From Burkholderia sp. WSM2230 (GTDB taxonomy: Bacteria; Pseudomonadota; Gammaproteobacteria; Burkholderiales; Burkholderiaceae): a DNA stretch of 64,000 bases. Under the pieces are notes generated by a model. The model saw only the letters and a program-made list of their open reading frames with translations. It searched no databases and had not been told where the DNA came from. A program made the translations under genes and the position numbers. Shown piece after piece: positions 51,630-60,972 of this stretch (positions within the stretch are counted from its first letter, which is position 1; the number at the start of each line of letters is the position of its first letter). Location: NCBI RefSeq assembly GCF_000472445.1, contig NZ_AXAJ01000013.1:1-64000 (forward strand), written 5' to 3'.

Positions 51630-53224
51630 TCAAAAAACTCATTCGCAAGCTATTCGGCCAGGACACAGCATCCGCCGACGACACGCTGCCGGCTGAAGCC
51701 GACGCAGACGAAACCGGCAGCGCACCGGCACACAATGCAGCAGGCGCCGCGGGAGCAGGCCGCGCGCGCCGCAAGCCCGCCCGCGGCGGCGCGCCCGCAA
51801 AGGCGGTGCGCGACCCGGACGTGCCCGTCATCATTCCGCACGACGTGCACGGCATTGACCCCTCGCTGATCTCGCGCAACGCAATTCGTGTGACCGAAGG
51901 GCTGCAACAGGCGGGGCACCGAGCCTTTATCGTGGGCGGCGCTGTGCGCGATCTGCTGCTCGGCATCAAGCCGAAAGATTTCGACGTCGCGACCGACGCC
52001 ACGCCCGAACAGGTGCAGAAGCTGTTTCGCCGCGCGCGCATTATCGGCCGGCGGTTTCAGATCGTGCATGTGCAGTTTGGCCAGGAAATCATCGAAACCT
52101 CGACGTTTCGCGCGCTGGTCGATCCGCCTGCGGCCGATGCGCCGCCCGCGCGGCGTCTGAAGCGCGACGAACTCGACCGCCGCACGCACGCGGTGGATGC
52201 GAGCGGCCGCGTGCTGCGCGACAACGTGTGGGGCGAGCAGCACGAAGACGCCACGCGCCGCGACTTCACGATCAACGCGATGTACTACGATCCGGCCACG
52301 GAAACCGTGCTCGACTATCACAACGGCATGGCCGACGTGCGCGCGCGTCTGCTGCGCATGATCGGCGATCCGGCCACGCGTTATCGCGAAGATCCGGTGC
52401 GGATGCTGCGCGTGGTGCGTTTTGCCGCCAAGCTCGACTTCGAGATCGACGACGCGACTCGCGAGCCGATCGCGAAAATGGCCGACCTGATCAACAACGT
52501 GCCGGCCGCGCGTCTCTTCGACGAGATGCTCAAGCTCATGCTGTCCGGTCACGCTTTGGCGTGCCTGAAGCGCCTGCGCCAGGAAGGTCTGCACCACGGA
52601 CTTCTGCCCTTGCTCGACGTCGTGCTCGAGCAGCCCACCGGCGAGAAATTCATCACGCTCGCGCTCAACAATACGGACGCGCGCGTGCGCGCCGGCAAAC
52701 CCGTATCGCCGGGGTTCCTGTTCGCCACTTTGCTCTGGCACGACGTGCAGCAGCGCTGGCAGAAATTCGAAGCGAACGGCGAGTATCCCGTGCCCGCGCT
52801 TCATCGCGCGATGGACGAAGTGCTCGACATGCAAACCGAGAAACTCGCCATCCACAAGCGTTTTTCGTCGGACATGCGCGAGATCTGGGGTTTGCAGCTG
52901 CGCCTCGAGAAACGCTCGGGAAGAAGCGCGCTGAAGCTGCTGGAACACCAAAGATTTAGAGCGGGGTATGATTTCCTCCTGTTGCGCTGCGAATCCGGCG
53001 AACTCGACGAGTCGGTCGGAGCGTGGTGGACGGAGTTCATCGAAGGAGACGTCGCGGCGCGTGAAGCATTGCTTACGCAAGGCGGGAAGGACCGAAGCCC
53101 CAGAAAACGACGGCGGCGCGGCGGTGGCGCCAGGAACCGCAAATCGGGCGACGGAATGGAGGGCGGCACGCCAGCCGAACGCGCGGACACCGAAGCGGGC
53201 CACGACAGCCCGCGCGAAGACTGA
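51626..53224 (+). CDS. pcnB: Poly(A) polymerase I PcnB
   Basis: Template-independent polymerase that adds 3' poly(A) tails and promotes RNA decay. The 532-residue product starts at a GTG (51626) overlapping the upstream stop. The nucleotidyltransferase core is FIVGGAVRDLLLGIKPKDFD continuing VATDATPEQV. RRDFTINAMYYDP and RYREDPVRMLRVVRFAAKLD are diagnostic of PcnB/CCA enzymes, and the long form with a basic C-terminal tail (RSPRKRRRRGGGARNRKSGD) indicates PcnB. An acidic/alanine-rich N-terminal extension of about 60 residues is typical of Burkholderiaceae proteins. Confidence 0.95.
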   Translation: MIKKLIRKLFGQDTASADDTLPAEADADETGSAPAHNAAGAAGAGRARRKPARGGAPAKAVRDPDVPVIIPHDVHGIDPSLISRNAIRVTEGLQQAGHRAFIVGGAVRDLLLGIKPKDFDVATDATPEQVQKLFRRARIIGRRFQIVHVQFGQEIIETSTFRALVDPPAADAPPARRLKRDELDRRTHAVDASGRVLRDNVWGEQHEDATRRDFTINAMYYDPATETVLDYHNGMADVRARLLRMIGDPATRYREDPVRMLRVVRFAAKLDFEIDDATREPIAKMADLINNVPAARLFDEMLKLMLSGHALACLKRLRQEGLHHGLLPLLDVVLEQPTGEKFITLALNNTDARVRAGKPVSPGFLFATLLWHDVQQRWQKFEANGEYPVPALHRAMDEVLDMQTEKLAIHKRFSSDMREIWGLQLRLEKRSGRSALKLLEHQRFRAGYDFLLLRCESGELDESVGAWWTEFIEGDVAAREALLTQGGKDRSPRKRRRRGGGARNRKSGDGMEGGTPAERADTEAGHDSPRED

Positions 53225-53272
53225 CGCAGCGCTGGCTGAAGCCGTCGAACGATAGTTGCAGGAAGTTATGCC

Positions 53273-53806
53273 ATGACGGTTGCTTATCTCGGCCTCGGCG
53301 CGAATCTCGGGGACGCGCGCCAGACCCTGAAAGACGCGGTGGTGTGCCTCGCACAACAGCACACCATCACCGTGCTCGCCAAGTCGAGCCTGTATCGCAC
53401 TGCCCCGATCGACGCGGGCGGCGACGACTATTTCAACTGCGTCGTGAAGATCGACACGACGCTCCCCGTGCGGCATCTGCTCGCGCTGTGCCATAAGATC
53501 GAGCATCAGTTCGGCCGGGAGCGGCCCTTTCGCAATGCACCGCGAACGCTTGATCTCGACATCCTGCTCTACGGCGATCAATCCATCGACGAAGCCGATC
53601 TGATCGTTCCGCACCCCCGCCTTGTGGAACGCGCTTTTGCGCTGGTCCCGCTCGTCGAGATCGACGCCGCGCTCGTCATTCCTCGGCATGGCCGCGCCGA
53701 CGCGCTGCTCGACGGCGTGCGCGAGCAACGCATCGAGAAAATCAAAGGGCCCTGCCAGTGCCCGACGCTCAACGCACTCAACGCCGGCCGGGGCCGCTGC
53801 GAATGA
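53273..53806 (+). CDS. folK: HPPK: 2-amino-4-hydroxy-6-hydroxymethyldihydropteridine pyrophosphokinase
   Basis: Transfers pyrophosphate from ATP to the pterin in folate synthesis. The 177-residue product has the N-terminal VAYLGLGANLGDARQTL and the active-site signature FGRERPFRNAPRTLDLDILL, with the catalytic acidic pair in DLDILLYG, and VPHPRLVERAFALVPLVEID. AGGAAG precedes the ATG. It is overlapped by the next kinase gene (ATGA). Confidence 0.96.
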   Translation: MTVAYLGLGANLGDARQTLKDAVVCLAQQHTITVLAKSSLYRTAPIDAGGDDYFNCVVKIDTTLPVRHLLALCHKIEHQFGRERPFRNAPRTLDLDILLYGDQSIDEADLIVPHPRLVERAFALVPLVEIDAALVIPRHGRADALLDGVREQRIEKIKGPCQCPTLNALNAGRGRCE

Positions 53807-54483
53807 ATTCACCGCCCCTCACCGTCACCGCGCCGCAATTGCGCCCTCCATTCGGCTATCTCGCGATTGAAGGGCCGATCGGCGTCGGCAAGACATCGCT
53901 CGCGCGGCGGCTCGCGCAACGCTGGTCGATGCAGGAATTGTTCGAGCGGCCGCAGGACAATCCCTTCCTCGAACGCTTTTATCGCGACACCGCGCGTTAT
54001 GCGCTGCCCGCGCAACTGCACTTCGCGTTGCAACGCGCGCAGCAGGCGCAGGAAGTGAGCGCCGCACACATGGAGGGCACGCCGCTCATTGCCGATTTCA
54101 TGACGCAGAAGAACGACATCTTCGCGCGCCTCACGCTGCAGGAAGACGAGTGGCATCTGTACCGCGCGCTCGCCGCGCGGCTCGAGGTGAGCGCGCCGGC
54201 GCCCGACTTCGTCGTGTATTTGCAGGCGAGTCCCGAGGTGCTGTTCTCGCGTATCCAGAAACGCGCGGTGCCCATGGAACTGCAGATTTCAGATGCCTAT
54301 CTGCATGCACTCTGCGACGCATATAACGAGTTCTTCTACCACTACGACCGCACGCCCGTGCTGACGGTCAACGCCGAACATCTGAATCCGCTCGACTCCG
54401 ACGCGGACCTTGCGCTGCTCGCCGAACGCATCGAAACCATGCGCGGCCGCAAGGAATTTTTTGTCAAAGGCACGTCGCTCTAA
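53803..54483 (+). CDS. Deoxynucleoside kinase (dGK/dCK family)
   Basis: P-loop kinase of 226 residues phosphorylating deoxynucleosides for salvage. It has IEGPIGVGKTSLARRLAQRW (Walker A), the family ERPQDNPFLERFYRD, DFMTQKNDIFARLTLQEDEW, and the LID/ERS-like VYLQASPEVLFSRIQKRAVP. It overlaps folK and lies 33 bases before panB, a conserved trio. Which deoxynucleoside is preferred cannot be told. Confidence 0.9.
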   Translation: MNSPPLTVTAPQLRPPFGYLAIEGPIGVGKTSLARRLAQRWSMQELFERPQDNPFLERFYRDTARYALPAQLHFALQRAQQAQEVSAAHMEGTPLIADFMTQKNDIFARLTLQEDEWHLYRALAARLEVSAPAPDFVVYLQASPEVLFSRIQKRAVPMELQISDAYLHALCDAYNEFFYHYDRTPVLTVNAEHLNPLDSDADLALLAERIETMRGRKEFFVKGTSL

Positions 54484-54516
54484 GCGGCACGCGCCTCTCT
54501 TTCAACGGATTGACTC

Positions 54517-55332
54517 ATGACCTATTTGCAGGAAACGAGCCGGAATGCGATCACCGTGCCGAAACTGCAGGCAATGCGCGACGCCGGCGAGAAAATCGCC
54601 ATGCTCACCTGCTACGACGCGAGCTTCGCGGCGCTGCTCGATCGCGCGGGCGTCGACGTTCTGCTGATCGGCGACTCGCTGGGCAATGTGTTGCAAGGGC
54701 AGACGACCACGCTGCCGGTTTCGCTCGCGGATATTGCGTATCACACGGCTAGTGTGGCGCGTGCGCGGCCTTCAGCGTTGATCGTGGCCGACCTGCCGTT
54801 CGGTACTTATGGCACGCGTGAAGAAGCCTACAGAAGTTCAGTCGAACTGATGCGCGCCGGTGCGCAGATGGTGAAGCTCGAAGGCGGCGAGTGGCTTGGC
54901 GACACGGTCCGCTTTCTGGTCGAACGCTCGATTCCCGTGTGCGCGCACGTTGGACTGACGCCGCAATCGGTGCATGCGTTCGGCGGCTTCAAGGTGCAAG
55001 GCAAAACCGAAGAAGGCGCGAGCCAGTTGCTGCGCGACTCGCTGGCAATGGAAGCAGCAGGCGCGCAACTCATCGTGATGGAAGCAATACCCACCTTGCT
55101 GGCGAGCGAGGTCACGAAGCAGTTGCGGATTCCGACCATCGGCATCGGCGCGGGACTCGATTGCTCGGGTCAGGTGCTTGTCTTGCACGACATGCTGGGG
55201 ATTTTTCCGGGCAAGCGCCCGCGCTTCGTGAAAGATTTCATGCAGGGGCAGCCGAGCATCCTCGCGGCGGTGGAAGCCTATGTGCGGGCAGTCAAGGATG
55301 GGGCGTTTCCTGGGCCTGAGCACACGTTTTGA
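54517..55332 (+). CDS. panB: Ketopantoate hydroxymethyltransferase PanB
   Basis: First committed step of pantothenate (coenzyme A) synthesis. The 271-residue product has KIAMLTCYDASFAALLDRAG, VLLIGDSLGNVLQGQTTTLP (metal-binding Asp), MVKLEGGEW, CAHVGLTPQSVHAFGGFKVQ and ALLASEVTKQL-like VEAIP region (VMEAIPTLLASEVTKQL), then IGIGAGLDCSGQVLVLHDML. All are strongly conserved in PanB. The enzyme uses 5,10-methylenetetrahydrofolate, so its placing after folK fits one-carbon metabolism. Confidence 0.96.
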   Translation: MTYLQETSRNAITVPKLQAMRDAGEKIAMLTCYDASFAALLDRAGVDVLLIGDSLGNVLQGQTTTLPVSLADIAYHTASVARARPSALIVADLPFGTYGTREEAYRSSVELMRAGAQMVKLEGGEWLGDTVRFLVERSIPVCAHVGLTPQSVHAFGGFKVQGKTEEGASQLLRDSLAMEAAGAQLIVMEAIPTLLASEVTKQLRIPTIGIGAGLDCSGQVLVLHDMLGIFPGKRPRFVKDFMQGQPSILAAVEAYVRAVKDGAFPGPEHTF

Positions 55333-55458
55333 GTTTGCGCGCGGGCCTGCGGCGCGGATATTGACCGAGGTCCGTGCTGGCCGCGCTCACGAGCTTCGCC
55401 GTCGAGCGCTTATCGCCACGCCATCTCGTTATGCAGCGGCTGCGGCTCGGTCCGCGCC

Positions 55459-57354
55459 CTAACGAATAACCCGCGCCGGCAGCGCCCCGCGCAGCGCGTT
55501 ACAAATCATCAGCGCTTGGGCATTCAGCACGTCCGCCTCTGTCAGCACTTTTTCAGCCGCTTGCAGGCTCGTGTCTTCCTCGAGCAGAACGCTTCGCATC
55601 ACGCCCGGCAATACGCCCGAGTCGAGCGGCGGCGTCCACCAGCGGCCGGCCAGCTTCACGAATACGTTGGACCGGCCGCCTTCCGTCAGCTCGCCTCGTT
55701 CGTTGAAAAACAGCGTGTCGAAGGCGCCTTTCGCCTCGGCTTCGCGCCAGCCGCGGTCGTACTCCGCGCGGCGCGTGGTCTTGTGGCGCAAGAGGAGATC
55801 GCCGGCTTGCATGGTCGCGAAATGGTGCTCGGTGGCGAGCAGCACGCCGACCGTCGAGTCGGCCAACGGCGTGAGGATCGCGGCCGTAAGTTGCATCGTG
55901 CCGCTTTTGCCCAGCGCGAGGCGCATGCGGTGCGCCGTGTCCGGTGGCAACGACGCGCACTTTTCCGCGATCTGCGCGCGGACGGCTTCGGCATCGAATT
56001 CAAAGCCAAACGTCGCAGCACTCGCCAACAGTCGCGCGAGATGGCGCGACAGATGACGCACGCCCTCTTCTCGCGTCGCGTACATGGTTTCGAAGAGTTC
56101 AAAGCCGGGCTCGGCACCGGTCAGGAAGCGTGCTTTCAATCGACACTCCGCGTATTCGTCCTCGGCGACACTGTCGAGCACGATGCCCGCGCCGACGCCC
56201 ATCGTGCCGCGCAGCGAGCCGCCAGGCGCGGACGGCTTCAAGGTCAGCGTGCGTATTGCAACGGACATGCAGAAGTCGCCGCAAGTATCGTTATTGGAAC
56301 CCGCCGGCCCAGACTCGGCCGCCGCGTCGAGCCAGCCTATCGCACCTGTATAAAGCCCGCGCGGCGTGCTCTCGAGTTCGTCGATCAACTGCATAGTGCG
56401 ATGCTTCGGCGCGCCGGTGATCGAGCCGCACGGAAACAGCGCGCGCAATATGCCGGCGAACGACGTGCCGGGCCGCAAGGCGGCCTGCACCGTCGACGTC
56501 ATCTGCCAGACCGAAGCATACGGTTCGACAGAAAACAACGCGGGCACCTCGACTGAGCCCGTTTGCGCGACGCGCGACAGGTCATTGCGCAACAGATCCA
56601 CGATCATCACGTTTTCGGCGCGATTCTTCGGATCGCTGCCCAAGAATTCGGCGGCGGCGCGATCCGTCGCCGGGTCGGCCGAGCGTGGCGCCGTGCCTTT
56701 CATAGGACGCGCTCGCAAAGTGCCACCCTGCTTTTCGACGAAGAGCTCCGGCGAACACGACAGCACCCACGCGCCGCTGGCCAGCGCGATCAGCGCGCCA
56801 TAGCGAACCGGCTGACGCGCTCTCAAGCGCCGATACAGCGCGATAGGCGAGCCGAATACGTCGAAGCCGAGCCGGTACGTGTAGTTGACCTGATAAGAAT
56901 CGCCGGCGCGCAGGGCAGCATGAATGGCGCCGATGGCCGCATTGAACTGCTCCGGCTCGACGCTCTCGCGCACATTGGCCGTACCCGCCCCCGACGGCTC
57001 AGCGAGCCCGCCGTCACGCTTCATGAGCCACGCGTCGACCTCGTCGCGCGAGAGTTTTTCGCAACGTTCGAACAATAAAAAACGCAGCGTGGCATCGCCA
57101 TGCTGCGTTTTTGAACAAGGAGCGGATGCTCCGTCCAGAAGATGCCGGCCAAACTCGTAGTCGGCTAGCACAACTGCATAAAGGCCCAGCCGCGCGTCCG
57201 CTTGCGCGGCCTCGCAAACGGCTTCGAGCTGAGCGGCGTCCGCACACACGCGCTCATGCACGAAGCCCGTGTACAGACGGCTTGAGCGGCGCGCCGCCGA
57301 CGCGTCGCAGTCATCGAGCAATGCAAACACCGCGCCGCGCTCATCTGCCGTCAT
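55459..57354 (-). CDS. pabBC: Fused aminodeoxychorismate synthase component I / 4-amino-4-deoxychorismate lyase
   Basis: Two folate (p-aminobenzoate) enzymes in one chain of about 631 residues. The N-terminal chorismate-binding domain has SYQVNYTYRLGFDVFGSP, the PabB active-site Lys in RPMKGTAPRS, NVMIVDLLRNDLSRVAQTGS and FPCGSITGAPKHRTMQLIDE. The C-terminal fold-type IV PLP domain (from about 415) starts FELFETMYATREEGVRHLSR and has the PLP Lys in LLRHKTTRRAEYDRGW and FFNERGELTEGGRSNVFVKL. It begins 26 bases after dnaJ. The start may be ATG 57354 or TTG 57372. Confidence 0.92.
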   Translation of the reverse strand: MTADERGAVFALLDDCDASAARRSSRLYTGFVHERVCADAAQLEAVCEAAQADARLGLYAVVLADYEFGRHLLDGASAPCSKTQHGDATLRFLLFERCEKLSRDEVDAWLMKRDGGLAEPSGAGTANVRESVEPEQFNAAIGAIHAALRAGDSYQVNYTYRLGFDVFGSPIALYRRLRARQPVRYGALIALASGAWVLSCSPELFVEKQGGTLRARPMKGTAPRSADPATDRAAAEFLGSDPKNRAENVMIVDLLRNDLSRVAQTGSVEVPALFSVEPYASVWQMTSTVQAALRPGTSFAGILRALFPCGSITGAPKHRTMQLIDELESTPRGLYTGAIGWLDAAAESGPAGSNNDTCGDFCMSVAIRTLTLKPSAPGGSLRGTMGVGAGIVLDSVAEDEYAECRLKARFLTGAEPGFELFETMYATREEGVRHLSRHLARLLASAATFGFEFDAEAVRAQIAEKCASLPPDTAHRMRLALGKSGTMQLTAAILTPLADSTVGVLLATEHHFATMQAGDLLLRHKTTRRAEYDRGWREAEAKGAFDTLFFNERGELTEGGRSNVFVKLAGRWWTPPLDSGVLPGVMRSVLLEEDTSLQAAEKVLTEADVLNAQALMICNALRGALPARVIR

Positions 57355-57379
57355 GCTTACCGCCAACTTCAAACCGCCG

Positions 57380-58519
57380 TTAATCGAAGAAGCTCTTCAC
57401 CCTGTCGAACCAGCTCTTGCTTTGCGGGCTATGCCGCGCGCCGCCTTCCACCAAAGCTTTCTCGAACTGCTTGAGCAGGTCGCGCTGCGATTCGGTGAGC
57501 TTGACCGGCGTTTCGACCTGCACGTGCACATACAGATCGCCGGCAATGCTCGAACGCAGGCCCTTGATCCCCTTGCCGCGCAGCCGGAACGTCTTGCCCG
57601 ATTGCGTGCCTTCGGGCACCGTAAAGCTCGCGCGGCCCGCAAGCGTCGGCACTTCGATTTCGCCGCCCAAGGCCGCCGTGGTGAACGGAATCGGCATCTG
57701 GCAATGCAGGTCGTCGCCGTCACGCTCGAACACCGAGTGCTGCTTGATATGAATCTCGACGTACAGATCGCCCGACGGCCCGCCGTTGATGCCCGGCTCG
57801 CCGTTGCCGGCGGAACGGATACGCATGCCGTCGTCGATACCTGCCGGGATCTTCACTTCCAGCGTCTTGGTTTCCTTCACCTTGCCCGCGCCGTGGCAGT
57901 GAGCGCACGGTTCAGGAATATAGGTGCCGGTGCCGTGACACTTCGGGCACGTTTGCTGGATGCTGAAGAAACCTTGCGACATGCGCACCGCGCCGGAGCC
58001 GCTACAGGTCGGACATGTTTCCGGCTTGGTGCCGGGCTTCGCGCCCGAGCCGTGACAGACTTCGCACGACACCCAGCTCGGCACGCGGATCTGCGTATCG
58101 TATCCATGCGCGGCCTGCTCCAGCGTGATTTCCATGCTGTAGCGCAAATCGGCGCCGCGATACACCTGCGGGCCCGCGCGGCCACCGCCGCGCGCCGCAC
58201 CACCGGCCGCCTGCCCGAAGATGTCGCCGAAAATATCGCCGAATGCATCCGCAAACCCGCCGAAGCCTTGCGCGCCTGCGCCGCCCATGTTCGGATCGAC
58301 GCCCGCGTGACCATACTGGTCGTATGCGGCACGCTTTTGCGAGTCCGAGAGCATTTCGTAGGCTTCCTTCACCTCCTTGAAATGCTCTTCCGCATCCTTG
58401 TTGCCCGGATTGCGGTCGGGGTGGTGCTTCATCGCCAGCTTGCGATAAGCCTTCTTGATTTCGTCGTCGCTCGCGTTCTTCGCGACGCCCAGAACCTCGT
58501 AGTAATCCCGTTTCGCCAT
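57380..58519 (-). CDS. dnaJ: Chaperone DnaJ
   Basis: Hsp40 co-chaperone of DnaK, 379 residues. The J-domain holds KHHPDRNPGN. A Gly/Phe-rich region follows, then four CxxCxGxG zinc repeats (CEVCHGSG, CPTCSGSG, CPKCHGTG, CAHCHGAG) and the client-binding C-terminal domains. It lies downstream of dnaK, 269 bases away, on the same strand. Confidence 0.97.
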   Translation of the reverse strand: MAKRDYYEVLGVAKNASDDEIKKAYRKLAMKHHPDRNPGNKDAEEHFKEVKEAYEMLSDSQKRAAYDQYGHAGVDPNMGGAGAQGFGGFADAFGDIFGDIFGQAAGGAARGGGRAGPQVYRGADLRYSMEITLEQAAHGYDTQIRVPSWVSCEVCHGSGAKPGTKPETCPTCSGSGAVRMSQGFFSIQQTCPKCHGTGTYIPEPCAHCHGAGKVKETKTLEVKIPAGIDDGMRIRSAGNGEPGINGGPSGDLYVEIHIKQHSVFERDGDDLHCQMPIPFTTAALGGEIEVPTLAGRASFTVPEGTQSGKTFRLRGKGIKGLRSSIAGDLYVHVQVETPVKLTESQRDLLKQFEKALVEGGARHSPQSKSWFDRVKSFFD

Positions 58520-58738
58520 ATCGGTTCAACGCCACTCGCGCAATGCGACGCGGTGGCTCCTCTTGAATGCTGGAGTCTCACGACTCGTCCGGCCGCTGTT
58601 TCATGCCGCCTGAATGCGGTCAAAAACAACGCCCTCCATAAAACAAATGTGCCCGGAGAGCCTAAAAGGCTCGCCAGGCGTGATAACCGCTCTTGCACGT
58701 TCCCGCGCCGGATGGGGCGCGGTCCCTTGTGCAGCCGG

Positions 58739-58763
58739 GCCGCACACTTAACCCGTGTGCGGC
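58739..58763. terminator. Hairpin in the dnaK-dnaJ gap
   Basis: GCCGCACAC (58739-58747) and GTGTGCGGC (58755-58763) form a nine-bp stem with a seven-base loop about 25 bases downstream of the dnaK stop. No U-run follows on the minus strand, so partial termination or mRNA processing that raises dnaK over dnaJ is plausible. The rest of the 58520-58788 gap shows no gene. Confidence 0.5.
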
Positions 58764-58788
58764 TTTACGGTCGGAATGCGACCTGGCT

Positions 58789-60747
58789 TTAGTCCTTCTT
58801 GACTTCCTTGAACTCGGCGTCGACCACGTCGTCCTGCTGCTGGCTCGCGCCACCAGCCGAAGCACCCGCGTTCGCGCCCGCCGCGCCTGCTGCCGCGGCT
58901 TGTGCACCTTGGGCAGCCTGCATGTCGGCGTACATCTTCTCGCCCATCTTCTGCGAGGCCGTTGCGACTGCTTCAATCCTGGCTTCGATCGCGGCCTTGT
59001 CCGCCGAACCACTCTTGAGCGTGTCTTCCAGCTCCTTCAGCGCGGTTTCGATCTTTTCCTTCTCGCCGGCTTCAAGCTTGTCGCCGTACTCGGTGAGCGC
59101 CTTCTTCGTGCTGTGGACGAGCGCGTCGCCTTGATTGCGGGCGTCGGCCAGCTCACGCAGCTTGTGGTCTTCTTCCGCGTTGGCTTCGGCGTCCTTCACC
59201 ATCTTCTCGATTTCGGCTTCGGACAGACCCGAATTCGCCTTAATCGTGATGCGGTTTTCCTTGCCGGTCGCCTTGTCTTTCGCGCCGACGTGCAGGATGC
59301 CGTTCGCGTCGATGTCGAAGCTCACCTCGATCTGCGGCGTGCCGCGCGGTGCCGGCGGAATGCCTTCCAGGTTGAACTCGCCCAGCAGCTTGTTGCCCGC
59401 CGCCATTTCGCGTTCGCCCTGATACACCTTGATCGTCACGGCGCTCTGATTGTCGTCGGCCGTCGAGTAGACCTGCGAGTGCTTGGTCGGGATCGTGGTG
59501 TTCTTGTTGATCATCTTCGTCATCACGCCGCCGAGCGTTTCGATGCCGAGCGACAGCGGGGTCACGTCGAGCAGCAGAACGTCCTTGCGGTCGCCAGACA
59601 ACACCTGCCCTTGGATCGCGGCGCCAACGGCCACGGCTTCGTCCGGGTTCACGTCACGGCGCGGATCCTTGCCGAAGAACTCCTTCACCTTCTCCTGCAC
59701 CTTCGGCATACGGGTCATACCGCCGACCAGAATCACGTCGTCGATTTCACCGACCTTCACGCCCGCGTCCTTGATCGCCATGCGGCACGGTTCGATCGTG
59801 CGTTCGATCAGTTCCTCGACCAGCGCTTCCAGCTTGGCGCGCGTGATCTTGAGGTTCAGGTGCTTCGGACCCGACGCATCAGCCGTGATGTACGGCAGAT
59901 TGATTTCGGTCTGCTGGCTCGACGACAGCTCGATCTTCGCCTTTTCTGCCGATTCCTTCAGGCGCTGCAGCGCGAGCACGTCTTTCGACAGATCGACGCC
60001 CTGCTCCTTCTTGAACTCGCCAATGATGTAGTCGATGATGCGCTGGTCGAAGTCTTCACCGCCGAGGAACGTGTCGCCGTTCGTGGACAGCACTTCGAAC
60101 TGCTTCTCACCGTCGACGTCCGCGATTTCGATGATCGAAATGTCGAACGTACCGCCGCCCAGGTCATATACCGCAATCTTGCGGTCGCCCTTCTCGTTCT
60201 TGTCGAGACCGAACGCCAAAGCGGCTGCCGTCGGTTCGTTGATGATGCGCTTGACTTCCAGACCGGCGATGCGGCCTGCGTCCTTGGTTGCCTGACGCTG
60301 GCTGTCGTTGAAGTACGCGGGAACCGTGATCACGGCTTCGGTGACCGTCTCGCCGAGGTAGTCTTCCGCGGTCTTCTTCATCTTGCGCAGCACTTCCGCG
60401 GAGATTTGCGGCGGAGCGAGCTTCTGTTCGCGCACTTCGATCCATGCGTCGCCGTTGTCGGCCTTCATGATCTTGTACGGCATCAGACCGATGTCCTTCT
60501 GGACTTCTTTCTCTTCAAAGCGGCGGCCGATCAGGCGCTTTACCGCGTACAGCGTGTTCTTCGGGTTGGTGACCGACTGACGCTTGGCAGGCGCGCCGAC
60601 GAGAATCTCGCCGTCTTCCATGTACGCGATGATCGACGGCGTGGTGCGCGCACCTTCCGAGTTCTCGATCACCTTGACCGAATTGCCTTCCATGATCGCC
60701 ACACACGAGTTGGTCGTGCCGAGGTCGATACCGATGATTTTGCCCAT
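58789..60747 (-). CDS. dnaK: Chaperone DnaK (Hsp70)
   Basis: ATP-dependent chaperone of 652 residues. It starts MGKIIGIDLGTTNSCVAIME (ATP-binding), with IINEPTAAALAFGLDKNEKG and VYDLGGGTFDISIIEI in the nucleotide-binding domain, VLLLDVTPLSLGIETLGGVM as the linker, and a Gly/Ala/Gln-rich tail ending EFKEVKKD. AGGAG precedes the ATG at 60747. It is the central gene of grpE-trx-dnaK-dnaJ. Confidence 0.98.
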   Translation of the reverse strand: MGKIIGIDLGTTNSCVAIMEGNSVKVIENSEGARTTPSIIAYMEDGEILVGAPAKRQSVTNPKNTLYAVKRLIGRRFEEKEVQKDIGLMPYKIMKADNGDAWIEVREQKLAPPQISAEVLRKMKKTAEDYLGETVTEAVITVPAYFNDSQRQATKDAGRIAGLEVKRIINEPTAAALAFGLDKNEKGDRKIAVYDLGGGTFDISIIEIADVDGEKQFEVLSTNGDTFLGGEDFDQRIIDYIIGEFKKEQGVDLSKDVLALQRLKESAEKAKIELSSSQQTEINLPYITADASGPKHLNLKITRAKLEALVEELIERTIEPCRMAIKDAGVKVGEIDDVILVGGMTRMPKVQEKVKEFFGKDPRRDVNPDEAVAVGAAIQGQVLSGDRKDVLLLDVTPLSLGIETLGGVMTKMINKNTTIPTKHSQVYSTADDNQSAVTIKVYQGEREMAAGNKLLGEFNLEGIPPAPRGTPQIEVSFDIDANGILHVGAKDKATGKENRITIKANSGLSEAEIEKMVKDAEANAEEDHKLRELADARNQGDALVHSTKKALTEYGDKLEAGEKEKIETALKELEDTLKSGSADKAAIEARIEAVATASQKMGEKMYADMQAAQGAQAAAAGAAGANAGASAGGASQQQDDVVDAEFKEVKKD

Positions 60748-60840
60748 TTTTACTAATCTCCTGACTTTGATCGCTGCGGGAAGCACCTGCTCGCCGTTCG
60801 GCCGTAAGGCGCTCCGCCCCTGAATTCATACCTGCACTCA

Positions 60841-60868
60841 ACATAAGTGCGTCCGCATCGTTTTCAAG
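60841..60868 (-). promoter_or_regulatory. Candidate heat-shock promoter upstream of dnaK
   Basis: On the minus strand CTTGAA (60863-60868) is a perfect sigma-32 -35 element. The segment at the -10 position (CACTTATGT, 60841-60849) matches CCCCATNT only partly. It would give dnaK its own transcript in addition to read-through from grpE. Confidence 0.4.
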
Positions 60869-60919
60869 ACCTCTTTTGCGATGCGGTCTTTAATTTTTTT
60901 CAATCGGCCGGCGCATGAC

Positions 60920-60955
60920 GCTGTCTTGCCAGCTGTCTTGCCCGCTGTCTTGCTC
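60920..60955. repeat. Three tandem 12-bp repeats between trx-like gene and dnaK
   Basis: GCTGTCTTGCCA, GCTGTCTTGCCC and GCTGTCTTGCTC lie in exact 12-bp register just downstream of the thioredoxin-like gene. Function is unknown. Confidence 0.85.
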
Positions 60956-60972
60956 AAAGCGGCGGCGTCGGC

